A stretch of DNA of 38,353 nucleotides from positions 1-38,353 of the forward strand of contig JAAMXY010001098.1 of assembly GCA_019677205.1 (NCBI GenBank), read 5' to 3'. This document shows, piece after piece, positions 19,106-27,669 of the stretch. Under the pieces are notes generated by a model. That model was not told the origin of the DNA and searched no databases. It saw only the letters and a list, made by a program, of their open reading frames with translations. The DNA is from Pinguiococcus pyrenoidosus (taxonomy: Eukaryota > Sar > Pinguiophyceae > Pinguiochrysidales > Pinguiochrysidaceae). Position numbers and translations under genes: made by a program. Within the stretch, counting starts at the first letter, position 1, and every line of letters starts with the position of its first letter.

Positions 19106-20833
19106 CTACTCGACGAAAGCAGTTTCGCGTTCGATTAGCGCGGACATGACCTCTACGTTATCTTCGGGATCTAAGGAATGAGCTCCACGGCCCGTGCTCA
19201 CCTCGATGCGCCCGAAGCGAACGGGGCACAACGGCGTGCTCCGCTGCGGCTTGGGCGGCTCGTACCCACGGAGGCTGGCGCCCACGGTGATGGCAGCCGC
19301 CAGCGTGATGGCTGCGAAGATCCCCGCCATCTCCGCTTCCTCTACTCCTGCCGCTACCAGGGGACTCAAAATGGCTCCGACGCGATTGCTCATGCTGCAC
19401 AAGGCGTGCCCGGTCGCGCGGATACTCGTCGGATACAGCTCGGGAGTGAAGACCCACTGACTCACGCTTGCTGTGGTGATGAACATGCGCGCTCCCACGG
19501 CGAAGCATATCGAGACGTCCTGCTCTTTCGCGTTGCTTATGGCGAACATCAACACAAAGAACGCAATGCTAGCCGCGGTGTGGCCGAAGCTCACGCTGAA
19601 GACCCGTCCCAGGGTGTCTAAGAACAGGATGGGAATGAGCGTGCCCACCACCTCGAAGGAGGCTCCCAGCATGGCCGCTCCGTAGTTGAGATTCAGCTCG
19701 TCGTCATCGTCCGAGGAACTCGCGAAGAGATCCTGGAAAAACAGCTGGCCGCCGTAGTATCCGAATCCAAACGCAAACCACGAGTAGTTGATCGGGATCG
19801 TCCTCGCCTTGTACTCGCTGGTGAAGAGGGTCCCGATGTTATCCTCCGCGGAGCCCTCGTCCTCTTCTCCGGTCGTGACGGCGATGACACTCGTCGTCGG
19901 TGCGCTGGTGTCCGGCTTGGGCTGGGATCGTTTCTCCTCTTCGGAGGCGGCCTCGTTGTGCGACGTGGCCGTGGAGACGCGCAGGACCTCGGCTACGATC
20001 GTGGGAATCTCGCTCTCTTCGACGCCGTTCAACCGCGCGAGCGCCTCGATCTCCGTCTTGGCGTCGTCGAAGCGCTTGTGCGCGACGTACCACTTGGGCG
20101 ACTCCGGCAGGATGAAGCTGCAGAAGAAGGGGATCACGAAGGGCATGCAGGCCACCACAGCGAGGTCTCGCCAGCCCTCGTCAATCGGCCTGTTGGGCAG
20201 GATGAGCCACGCGGCGCCCGCCACGAAGATGCTGCCCAGAGGCCAGTACAGCATGTACATCGACAGCATCCGGCCTCGCACGTCGTCGGTCAGCAGCTCC
20301 ATGAAGAGGTCGAAGGGGATCACGATTCCGCCCACGCCGAAGCCCACGAAGAAGCGCAGAATCATGAGTCCCGTGAGGTTGGTCGCCAGGCGCGTCAGCA
20401 GCCCAAAGGTCAGCACCATGCCGTTGCTGATCATGAAGGCCTTCTGGCGGCCTATGCGGTCGCCCAGGACGCCAAAGCACAGGCTTCCCAGGAACTCGCC
20501 CACGAACACCACGGAGGCCAAGGCGGCCTTCTCCAGCGCCGATAGATCCCAGGCTTGGCCCACGGCCTCGCCCACATAGCTCACGAAGCCGATCTCCACG
20601 CCGTCGGCCATCATGCTCAGGCCGCCGATGACGAACATGCCCCAGTGCAAGTAGCCCATGCCCATCATCTCGAAGGCCACGTCCACTCCATGGCCACTCA
20701 CGAACGTGGACGGCGCCACGCGCACGGCGTCCTGCTCGGCCAAGCCGCGCTCCGCGCCCCCGCTCCTCCGCTTGACGGCATGTTTGGCGTAGGTCCACCA
20801 GCGGCGGAAGCCCTCGCAGCTGCACCACGCCAT
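19106..20833 (-). CDS. MFS transporter, SV2/SVOP- and SLC22-like
   Basis: Single exon, 575 aa. About 12 transmembrane helices can be seen. The MFS signature between helices 2 and 3 is GVLGDRIGRQKAFMIS, the helix 4 region reads ILRFFVGFGVGGIVIPFDLF, the cytosolic loop after helix 6 is long (LPESPKWYVAHKRFDDA then 90 residues of acidic and Ser/Thr sequence), and helices 7-12 carry FLDTLGRVFSVSFG and WVFTPELYPTSIRATGHAL. LPESP and PELYPTSIRATG are the characteristic motifs of the SV2/SVOP/organic cation and sugar-porter branches. The substrate is unknown; small organic cations, phosphate or sugars are all possible. A 60-residue cytosolic N-terminus precedes helix 1. It lies tail to tail with the histone-fold gene and divergent from TRM6. 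Confidence 0.92.
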   Translation of the reverse strand: MAWCSCEGFRRWWTYAKHAVKRRSGGAERGLAEQDAVRVAPSTFVSGHGVDVAFEMMGMGYLHWGMFVIGGLSMMADGVEIGFVSYVGEAVGQAWDLSALEKAALASVVFVGEFLGSLCFGVLGDRIGRQKAFMISNGMVLTFGLLTRLATNLTGLMILRFFVGFGVGGIVIPFDLFMELLTDDVRGRMLSMYMLYWPLGSIFVAGAAWLILPNRPIDEGWRDLAVVACMPFVIPFFCSFILPESPKWYVAHKRFDDAKTEIEALARLNGVEESEIPTIVAEVLRVSTATSHNEAASEEEKRSQPKPDTSAPTTSVIAVTTGEEDEGSAEDNIGTLFTSEYKARTIPINYSWFAFGFGYYGGQLFFQDLFASSSDDDDELNLNYGAAMLGASFEVVGTLIPILFLDTLGRVFSVSFGHTAASIAFFVLMFAISNAKEQDVSICFAVGARMFITTASVSQWVFTPELYPTSIRATGHALCSMSNRVGAILSPLVAAGVEEAEMAGIFAAITLAAAITVGASLRGYEPPKPQRSTPLCPVRFGRIEVSTGRGAHSLDPEDNVEVMSALIERETAFVE

Positions 20834-21301
20834 CGGCGTGAGTCGAGACCCTCAGGAAAGAGCCGAGGAGAGGCCGGCGCCCAGCACCACCATGCGCGGT
20901 GGCGCGTACACAAGGGAAGAGAAGAGGAGCGGAGGAAGAAGAGGTGCGGAAGGAAAAGAGTTTTACCCGAGGAGGCGTTTCGGACTACTGATTTTTATTG
21001 ACAGCTCAAACCATAAAGATTGTAAGAGTAGTGCTAAATAAAATATTAATGCAACGTCCCAAAGCCCACGCGAACCCGCCCCAGGCGACGGTTGTAGAAT
21101 ACTACAATTATCATAATCTTTTACATTATACTGTAGTGAAATACCCACCCTTTAAAGTACACCACGAAACCGCCCCTTTTTGCCAAGGCGCTTTCCGCCG
21201 TCCGCGTCTCCGCCCAAAGCTCCCGCAGTGCTTCGGCGTTTCCCCATGTTTCGGTGGCCTTTTTGAGCGGCGTTCGACAGCTTGTTCCTGCATCCACAAG
21301 C
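20834..21301. other. divergent promoter region, AT-rich core
   Basis: This 468-bp gap lies between two gene starts. The part at about 20985-21170 is clearly richer in A and T than its surroundings (for example tgctaaataaaatattaatg) and is a likely core of the bidirectional promoter. No gene is called. Confidence 0.55.
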
Positions 21302-22864
21302 ATGGCGCAGGAAGAAGTGGTGTCCCAGAAGGAGTACGTGGTGGTCGAGCAGTCTCGCGGATCTTTCAGCATCGTCCGCATCGAAAAGGGCCGGAACTTC
21401 CGCCTGGGCAACCGCAACTTCCCCTGCTGGAAGCTCCTGGGCGTGCGGTATGGCAGCGTTCTGCAGGTGGACCCCAAGGGCAAGTTGCAGCCGCTGGAGG
21501 GCGTGAGAGACCTGGACGAGGTGGCAATGCCGGCCATTCTGCCGCAAAAGACAGGCGACGTGGACGAGGGGGGCAACGCCGCCTTCCAGGACACCAATAC
21601 TGCTCAACGCCTGACGGAGGACGAGATCGCCAAGATGCGCGAGCAAGGCGTCGGCAGTGCCGCCATCATCCAGGCCCTGGCGGAGAACAGCGCCACCTTT
21701 GCGCAGAAGACGGAGTTCTCCAAGGAGAAGTGGCTGAAGAGGAAGCAGCAGAAGTACGCCCCCCGCCTGCGGGTGCACCGCACAAATGCCATGACGTTGT
21801 GCGGAGTCTACTTCGAGAAGAACAACGAGAAGGTCAGCAACCTGCGATCCGATGCGCTGGCGCAAGTGCTGGCCTACGGCAACGTGTGCTCCGGGCAGCA
21901 GATCCTGCTCATCGACACCTGCATGGGCCTGGTCACGGGAGCTATCATGGAGCGCCTGGGCGGCGATGGCTGCATCTTCCATGCGTATACCGGCCAGGCG
22001 GCCAACCTGGACGCCGTGCAGCGCTTCAACTTCAGCCCCGATGTCATGGACACGCTCGTGACGCTCCCGCTCAGTCTGCTCGTGAGCATGAGCAAGTCGC
22101 TGCGGGAAGAGTCTGACGGGACCGCTAAGAAAACTGGAGATGCCGACGAAGAGGACAAGAAAGATGACGAAGAGAACGCAGCAGCAGCAGCAGCAGCAGC
22201 AGCAGCACAAGAAGAAGAAAACGCAGCAGAAGAAGAGAAGCCGCAGAAGCTTGTGAATGGACACAGCACCCTGGAGTCCTTGTTGAACGAGATTCCAGAT
22301 GGCTTCAAGACTAGACTAGAGGACTTGTCGCCGGAGGAGGCGAATGCGGCAATCGAGAGGAGGAAGGTCCGACTCGAGAAGCTCTGGAACAGGCCCACCT
22401 TAGCGGAGATCGAGTTCCATCTGCGGCGCTACTTCGTAGATAGTTTAGTGATCGCTGGACGCGTGAACCCCAGCCAGGCCTTCTGGGCGGCGGAGCCCTT
22501 CCTGAAGCCAGCAGGGACCGTAGTGATCTTCTGCGAAGTGCTGGAACCTCTGGTTGAGCTGCAGGAGGAGATTCGCAATCACGGCTGCTGCACCTGCCTG
22601 CAAATCTCCTCGGCCTGGTCCCGCGCCTACCAGGTGCTTCCGAAGAGAACGCACCCAGAGATGCACATGAATGCCGATGGGGGCTACGTCTTCTCGGCCG
22701 TCAAGCTGCTTGAGCCCAATCCACCGAAATCGGTAGATAGCAAGAGGAGAGCTGAGAATGGGGATGAGGTGGACGACAAGGATGCAGATCCCCAAGCGGA
22801 AGGAGCAGAAGCAGGGGACGATGAGAAGCCGGCGAGAAAGAAGCGGCGCACAAGCGAGACGTAG
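21302..22864 (+). CDS. TRM6: tRNA m1A58 methyltransferase non-catalytic subunit TRM6
   Basis: Single exon, 520 aa from ATG 21302. Matches TRM6/Gcd10: a beta-rich N-terminus (VVVEQSRGSFSIVRIEKGRN, RNFPCWKLLGVRYGSVLQV), then LTEDEIAKMREQGVGSAAII, a helix with KTEFSKEKWLKRKQQKYAP, and the Rossmann-like domain starting GNVCSGQQILLIDTCMGLVT. The SAM-binding motif is degenerate as expected, since TRM6 binds tRNA while TRM61 holds the catalytic site. The complex makes 1-methyladenosine at position 58 of tRNAs, in the nucleus. A CAG-coded run of Ala (22177-22207) and acidic residues interrupts the Rossmann domain around residue 285-320. The tail PARKKRR is a likely nuclear signal. Tail to tail with the next gene with only 15 bp between stops. 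Confidence 0.93.
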   Translation: MAQEEVVSQKEYVVVEQSRGSFSIVRIEKGRNFRLGNRNFPCWKLLGVRYGSVLQVDPKGKLQPLEGVRDLDEVAMPAILPQKTGDVDEGGNAAFQDTNTAQRLTEDEIAKMREQGVGSAAIIQALAENSATFAQKTEFSKEKWLKRKQQKYAPRLRVHRTNAMTLCGVYFEKNNEKVSNLRSDALAQVLAYGNVCSGQQILLIDTCMGLVTGAIMERLGGDGCIFHAYTGQAANLDAVQRFNFSPDVMDTLVTLPLSLLVSMSKSLREESDGTAKKTGDADEEDKKDDEENAAAAAAAAAAQEEENAAEEEKPQKLVNGHSTLESLLNEIPDGFKTRLEDLSPEEANAAIERRKVRLEKLWNRPTLAEIEFHLRRYFVDSLVIAGRVNPSQAFWAAEPFLKPAGTVVIFCEVLEPLVELQEEIRNHGCCTCLQISSAWSRAYQVLPKRTHPEMHMNADGGYVFSAVKLLEPNPPKSVDSKRRAENGDEVDDKDADPQAEGAEAGDDEKPARKKRRTSET

Positions 22865-22879
22865 AAGCAATGTGGCGGC

Positions 22880-24124
22880 TTAGTCATCATCGCTGTCACT
22901 GAGTCCCAGCGCCGCGAATTTGCTCTTGACGCCCTGGGGTCGCTTCCGTGTCCGCTGTGGTGCGCGCGTAGCGTTGCGGCTGCTCGAGGTCGGGGCCCAT
23001 CCCGAGGCCTTCCGCGCCTTGGCCTTGTTCCTGGCAGCTTCCCGCTTCCGCCGCTGCTCTTGCACCCACTGATTCCTCAGATCCGCCTTCCGATCTTCGA
23101 AGTCTTCTTCCCCCTCGAACCAAGCTCGGCTGGCATCCAGCAGCCGATCCAGCTCTTCGCGGAGCTCGTCACGCTCCGCCAGCTGCTTCGACTCGTTCAA
23201 CGACAGATGGCCCGACGCTTCTTTCTTCTCGAGGGGCTCCAGCTGCCCAAGCTTGGTCCAGATCTCCTGGATCCGCGCTTCATGCTGCAGCGGTACTTCT
23301 ACGGGCGAGATCGACTCGAGATGTGCAATCCGTTGGCTCACATTCTCGATCTGCTTCTGCACCTTCGCGGTCGGCTGCTCGTCCGCTTGAAGGTCTCTCA
23401 GGCGCTCCGTCGCCGCCTCCAGGGCAGCACGCTTGTCCCGACGGGTGATCTGGCCCTGCTCGATCATGGTGCGCAGGCTCTGCTGCAGGTACGCCGCCTT
23501 GGCCTCCATGAGATCGCCTCCCACGGCGTCGTAGAAGCGCTGCTCCGCGGCCTCCAGGGCCTTGCCCTCCATGAGCTTCTGCTCCAGCGCGGCAATGCCG
23601 GCAGCCTGCTCCTGCAGCTCCTGCTGCAGCTGCCGCCGGGTCTTCCAAGTGGGCGTGCGCTCGCGCACCACCTCCTCGAACTTGTCCATGGTGCAGATGC
23701 ACAGCAGCTGCTGCGGCGTCCACGCCTCCTCGCCGTTCTCGTCCTCCTCGCCGTCCGCGGCGGGCGGCTCCGCCAGCGGATACACGTGCACGATCTTGAG
23801 GTTCTTGCCCGTATCGTGCTGGTGCTTGAAAGAGCCGGCGCACTCCCACAAAAGCGCCGCGCCGCTGTCCTCCTGGTAGCCCGCCTCGCGCAGCGCCGCC
23901 ACCAGTGCCCTGGGCAGCTCGGCCGGGTACTTCTGCCGGGCCAGCTTGCCTGCGCCCACCACCAGAGACACCCGGATCATACTGGGCAGGTCTGTCCGCG
24001 GCGTGGCGAACGCGTCCGCCACGAGCTGCGTCGCCTGAGCGGCGGACACGCCAGCCAGGTCCACTTGCTCCGAGTCCAGCAGGCCGCGGATCTCCCCGGC
24101 CTTCCCAGACGCGAACGCCGCCAT
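22880..24124 (-). CDS. coiled-coil protein of an unassigned conserved family
   Basis: Single exon, 414 aa from ATG at 24124. The N-terminal 130 residues hold a globular segment with SMIRVSLVVGAGKLARQKY, LREAGYQEDSGAALLWECAG and SFKHQHDTGKNLKIVHVYPL. I recall similar text from uncharacterised protist and oomycete proteins, but cannot name the family. From about residue 150 to 360 the protein is almost entirely helical and charged (RRQLQQELQEQAAGIAALEQ; EAATERLRDLQADEQPT), a likely coiled coil. The C-terminus is basic (KREAARNKAKARKASG, RAPQRTRKRPQGVKSK) and ends in an acidic SDSDDD tail, which suggests a nuclear or ribosome-associated protein. The ATG at 24124 is preferred over the longer frame because upstream sequence is promoter-like and shared with the next gene. 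Confidence 0.83.
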   Translation of the reverse strand: MAAFASGKAGEIRGLLDSEQVDLAGVSAAQATQLVADAFATPRTDLPSMIRVSLVVGAGKLARQKYPAELPRALVAALREAGYQEDSGAALLWECAGSFKHQHDTGKNLKIVHVYPLAEPPAADGEEDENGEEAWTPQQLLCICTMDKFEEVVRERTPTWKTRRQLQQELQEQAAGIAALEQKLMEGKALEAAEQRFYDAVGGDLMEAKAAYLQQSLRTMIEQGQITRRDKRAALEAATERLRDLQADEQPTAKVQKQIENVSQRIAHLESISPVEVPLQHEARIQEIWTKLGQLEPLEKKEASGHLSLNESKQLAERDELREELDRLLDASRAWFEGEEDFEDRKADLRNQWVQEQRRKREAARNKAKARKASGWAPTSSSRNATRAPQRTRKRPQGVKSKFAALGLSDSDDD

Positions 24125-24544
24125 GTTTCCCAGGCTGTGTCCTCGCACGAGGCTATCCGGGAAATGTGCGCAGAAGCGAGAAAGGCGGGTCCAACGCCGA
24201 AGCGGAGATGCGGATCGACGCGAAAAAAAAGGCAGTGGCGTCGAAAGAGAGCTGACGCCGCTCTCTCCCGGTCTCTGTCTTGTCTCTGTCCGCGGCGCTC
24301 TCGACGCCGCAAAGGGGTTATCGACCGGAGTTTCCTTCCAGCGTCCGCGTGGTGATGGGGCGCAACTTGGGTATGTGACCGGCAGATGAGGCGCAAACGG
24401 CGCTTTTGTGGCCGAAACCCCGCCGAAGCGTCTCTGTCCGCTTCTCTCTCGCTCCGTCTCGAAGGCTCTCTCCGTCTCTGTCCGTCCTCGGCGCTTTCGC
24501 GCGCTTTTCGTTTGAATTTCGCGTGCGATGTACAGCGCGTTTGG
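24125..24544. other. divergent promoter region
   Basis: This 420-bp gap lies between the coiled-coil gene (minus) and the endonuclease-like gene (plus). It holds CT-rich stretches (tctctctcgctccgtctcg) but no gene. Confidence 0.5.
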
Positions 24545-25282
24545 ATGACCGCCGCCGCGGTCCTCTCGCTGCTCCTCAGCGCCACGTGCGTCGCGGCGCT
24601 GCGCCTGAGCGCCAGCGCCGAAGACCTCCGAGAGCCGCTCGATCGCCTGTGTCGCGGCGGCGCTCCGGCGGATTTCGCGCCGCGCGCGGTGTCTCTTTTC
24701 CCCTCCTTGCGCGCCGAGGACTGCGAGAGCGTCGCCAGTCGACTGGATCGTCATCTGGGTCAGGCGGTGGTGCGCAAGCGGCGCCACAACCGCTTGTGTC
24801 GCGCTCTGGAGCGGTTCTTAGCCGATGAGTTGGGCTGGCGGGAGCTGTACTGCGACACTGCGTTGGCCCGACTGGACGGTCTGGCCTCTCCCGAGCTGCG
24901 CAAGAAGAGCCGCAGGGTGGACGTGGTGGCCAAGCGGCCGCGAGGTGTCTGGGTGCTGCTGGAGGTCACGGTGGCCTGGGACGGCAAGTTGGCGGAGCGC
25001 ATAGCGGACAAGCAAGCCAAGTACCGCGACATCCCGGAGGTGGTGCGCGACGCCACCGTGCTGCCAGTGCTTGTGGTGGCCCTCGGGGCGCTGGGCACGG
25101 TGCCGCAGGCGACGAGAGACGCGTTGGCGGCGCTGGTGACGCTGGAGGACCCGGTGCCTGGCAAAGAGGCCGCGATGGAGAAGGTGTCCGAGCTGCTGGA
25201 AGAGCTGCGGCGCATCACGGTGGGAGCGGCCTTGGCGGCCTTCAGCTCCAGGCCTCTGGACTTTGCGTTGCCGGAGGAGTAG
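24545..25282 (+). CDS. R2-type restriction-like endonuclease domain with signal peptide
   Basis: Single exon, 245 aa. Residues 1-19 (TAAAVLSLLLSATCVAAL) look like a cleavable signal peptide. The body resembles the restriction-like (PD-(D/E)XK) endonuclease that follows the reverse transcriptase in R2-group non-LTR retrotransposons. Matching parts are VRKRRHNRLCRALERF (about 76-91, the RHN box), then GWRELYCD, RRVDVVAK with Asp126, VLLEVTVAWDGK with Glu140, and ADKQAKYRD with Lys156/Lys159 and Tyr160. After that comes a hydrophobic VLPVLVVALGALGTVPQAT stretch, which is also typical. There is no reverse transcriptase, zinc finger or repeat flank nearby, so this is a stand-alone, possibly domesticated copy. 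Residues 20-75 are helical and unassigned. The signal peptide would send it to the secretory route or, with a short basic leader, to the plastid. Family call rests on motif order, not an alignment. Confidence 0.8.
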   Translation: MTAAAVLSLLLSATCVAALRLSASAEDLREPLDRLCRGGAPADFAPRAVSLFPSLRAEDCESVASRLDRHLGQAVVRKRRHNRLCRALERFLADELGWRELYCDTALARLDGLASPELRKKSRRVDVVAKRPRGVWVLLEVTVAWDGKLAERIADKQAKYRDIPEVVRDATVLPVLVVALGALGTVPQATRDALAALVTLEDPVPGKEAAMEKVSELLEELRRITVGAALAAFSSRPLDFALPEE

Positions 25283-25686
25283 CGAAGAAGCAGAGGCAGA
25301 AGCGTCGGAATCAATGAAGAGGATCTTCGACTGAAGCAGCGCGAGGATAAAAAGCGAGATTTCATCCGTTGCTCTCCGGTGTCGCCGGCGCCTCTCTCCC
25401 ACTGCCCCGCCGCTCTCCCTTTTAGCAAAAGCTGTCTGGAGACGCCTTCGATCTTTTGCTTTGCCGCCATGCGCGCATCTTCTGTCGTTCATGCAACCAA
25501 GCGTTAAGATCCTCCCACGGCGCGACGCGACTGGACGACGTTCAAATTTCTAAAGTTTTTTCGTCCCCCGATTGGCTGCTTCACGAAGACACCCCTTTTC
25601 CCGCCAGATTCCAATGTCAGAAGTGGACCCTCTGGGCGTATTCCGGACACTGGGTCACCCGAAACCCCTCACGGCGAAGACCCTCG
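25283..25686. other. gap between two plus-strand genes
   Basis: Contains the 3' flank of the endonuclease-like gene and the promoter of the glycosyltransferase-like gene. Only shadow frames are seen. Confidence 0.45.
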
Positions 25687-27425
25687 ATGCCTGGTGGCCG
25701 GGTGCCGGCGGCGGCGGCGGCCGCGATTGCCTTGTGCTTCGTGCTGGGCTTCATGTTTGCCATTCTGCCCAACTTAAACGAGGGTCTCCCTGGGTAAGAA
25801 GCGCGTTGGCAGGGGCTGTTTCCAGGTGAATGAGCTGGGGCGTCCTCCGCAGGCCCAAGGCGAGTGCATTGAGAGCGCCGAGACCAGTGTCCGCCAGCGT
25901 GGTGTTCCAACTCAGTGAGCAGAGGCCCTACGGCCTGGAGAACCTGCGCTTCTTTCTGGCTTTCGGCCTCAAGTGGCCCCACGAGGGGCCCTTGGCCTTA
26001 CAGTACGGCGTGGTGATCAACGGGCCTTGCCTCCACATTCTCTGCGACCCCTATGTGCCCGGAGAGAGGTGCGCCAGCAACACCGGTGGCCTGGGGCCCC
26101 ATGCTAGTGATCCGTAGGACGGATCCCTTAGTGGTTCTTCCGCTTGTTGTCGATGTAGAGAGGGAGCCGTGAACGTGCTGAGGCGGAAGAACGTTGGCTA
26201 TGACTTTGGGGCCTATGCTCACTACTTGAAGACGCTGAAGAAGCGCTACGACTACTACATCTTCCTAAACTGCGGCGTCCGAGGCCCCTTCTTGCCGGAG
26301 CACTACTCGTTGACGCCCACCAGAGCGCAGCAGAAGCACTGGGCGTTTGCCTTCATCAACAAGATGCGAGGGCCACTGGACACCAGGCTCGTGGGGATCA
26401 GCGTCGTCTGCCTCGGGGACGAGGACTACTGCGTGCTGCAGGATCCCAAGTGCAAAGGACCGAAGGTGGAGAGCTACGCATTCGCTCTCGAAGGAAACGC
26501 ATTAAAGGTACTCAGCGCGTAGCATTTGCCTAAATGATAGCGAATCGTGAATCGTGAATCGTGAATCGTGAATTGTGCTGAGGTTCTCTCGCTGCGTTGC
26601 CTCTTCTTTCAGCACGTCCTGACGCATGGAACGAGCTTCCGAGGCCATCGATGGAAGAATGATGCCATCATCAAAGGTGAAGCGCCGCAAACCTGCTTGC
26701 CGTTTGTCGCCGATAAAATCTGGCCAGAATAAGCCTTACCGAAGCGTGTCGACGATGCTTCAGGAGAGTATGCGCTTTCGAGGACCATCCTTGAGAACGG
26801 GTGGAACATCGCGTCGCTCATGGCGGCCTACGATGGCGTCGACTTCACCGATGAGCGGAACTGGGGGTGCGTGGTGCTTTTCAAGATCACAAGCCCAGAC
26901 CTGCTGCCCTGCTGATCCTTGCTGATCCTTGCTGATTCCGTAGATGCAACGATCACAAGCATCCGTCAAGGTCCCAGTCGTACTTTGGCATCAGCGCACA
27001 TCCATACGAAGTCCTCTTCCATAAGAGCTACTGGAGCGAATCCTTCGAGCCGCGCGTGCTGGAGGAAGAAGAGCGGCAGCTCACGCACTTCCAGTACTCG
27101 GCATGGGCGCGGAAGCTCTCTGAAGAGGTTTGTGCGCTCTGCTCCATCCTGTCAAGCAGCTGCTTCTCGCAACGTCTTAACACATCCGATGCGCAAATGC
27201 CAGGCTGCCCAGACCCTGCAGGACTTCCTGGTTGACACGCATGTAAACGTTGTGAATGGCACAAGTGACAAAATAGAGGAGACCGAGGTTACGAGAGAGT
27301 GGAAGATGGCAGCAGAGAAGGGCGAGTACAGCGACTTCCCTGCGCTTCTGCTTCATGGACTCATCGCCCGGCGATTTCTGAACCATGTCACAGCGGCAGG
27401 AGTGGCGACGAGACCAGGAGCGTAG
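25687..27425 (+). CDS. Golgi-type glycosyltransferase-like protein
   Basis: Seven exons: 25687-25793, 25853-26068, 26159-26507, 26613-26676, 26764-26866, 26944-27127 and 27204-27425, with all phases matching, giving 414 aa. The N-terminus PAAAAAAIALCFVLGFMFAI is a type II membrane anchor, so the body faces the ER/Golgi lumen. Conserved text includes VVFQLSEQRPYG, RRKNVGYDFGAYAHYL, YDYYIFLNCGVRGPFLP, LVGISVVCLG, HRWKNDAIIKGEYALSRTIL and NGWNIASLMAAYDGVDF. The NVGYDFGAY plus LNxxVRGPF pair marks an algal/protist family of GT-like proteins, whose donor and acceptor sugars are not known to me. A likely metal-binding DxD is not obvious in this copy, though GDEDYC lies near. Introns carry a 7-bp repeat (26542-26576) and a doubled 10-mer (26911-26930). 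It is convergent with the patatin gene. Confidence 0.83.
26542..26576. repeat. (GAATCGT)5 heptamer repeat
   Basis: Four perfect heptamers and one with a single change, inside intron 3 of the glycosyltransferase-like gene. Confidence 0.9.
26911..26935. repeat. GCTGATCCTT tandem repeat
   Basis: Two 10-mers and a partial third in intron 5 of the glycosyltransferase-like gene, next to its acceptor. Confidence 0.85.
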
Positions 27426-27669
27426 CCACCCCTCGAATGACCAGAGAAACAGAAGAGGCTTTCAACTTCACGCAGAATCGGACGTTCCTGCACCTGCTCT
27501 TCAGTACTTTCTGCGTCGACCTAAGCCCTGGGGACAGCGTGGCGGTCCTGAAGTCTCCACGAAGTCAGGGGCCAGGGCTCGGTACGGAGAAATCCAAATG
27601 CTTTCCGTTTCTGCAGTGCATCCCTCCTATGTATTTACATGGGCCTGATACCATCAACTCGCCCGGCCC

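Noticed and set aside
23060-24355. 431-codon plus-strand open frame
   Set aside because: Antisense to the coiled-coil gene, Leu/Arg-rich artefact.
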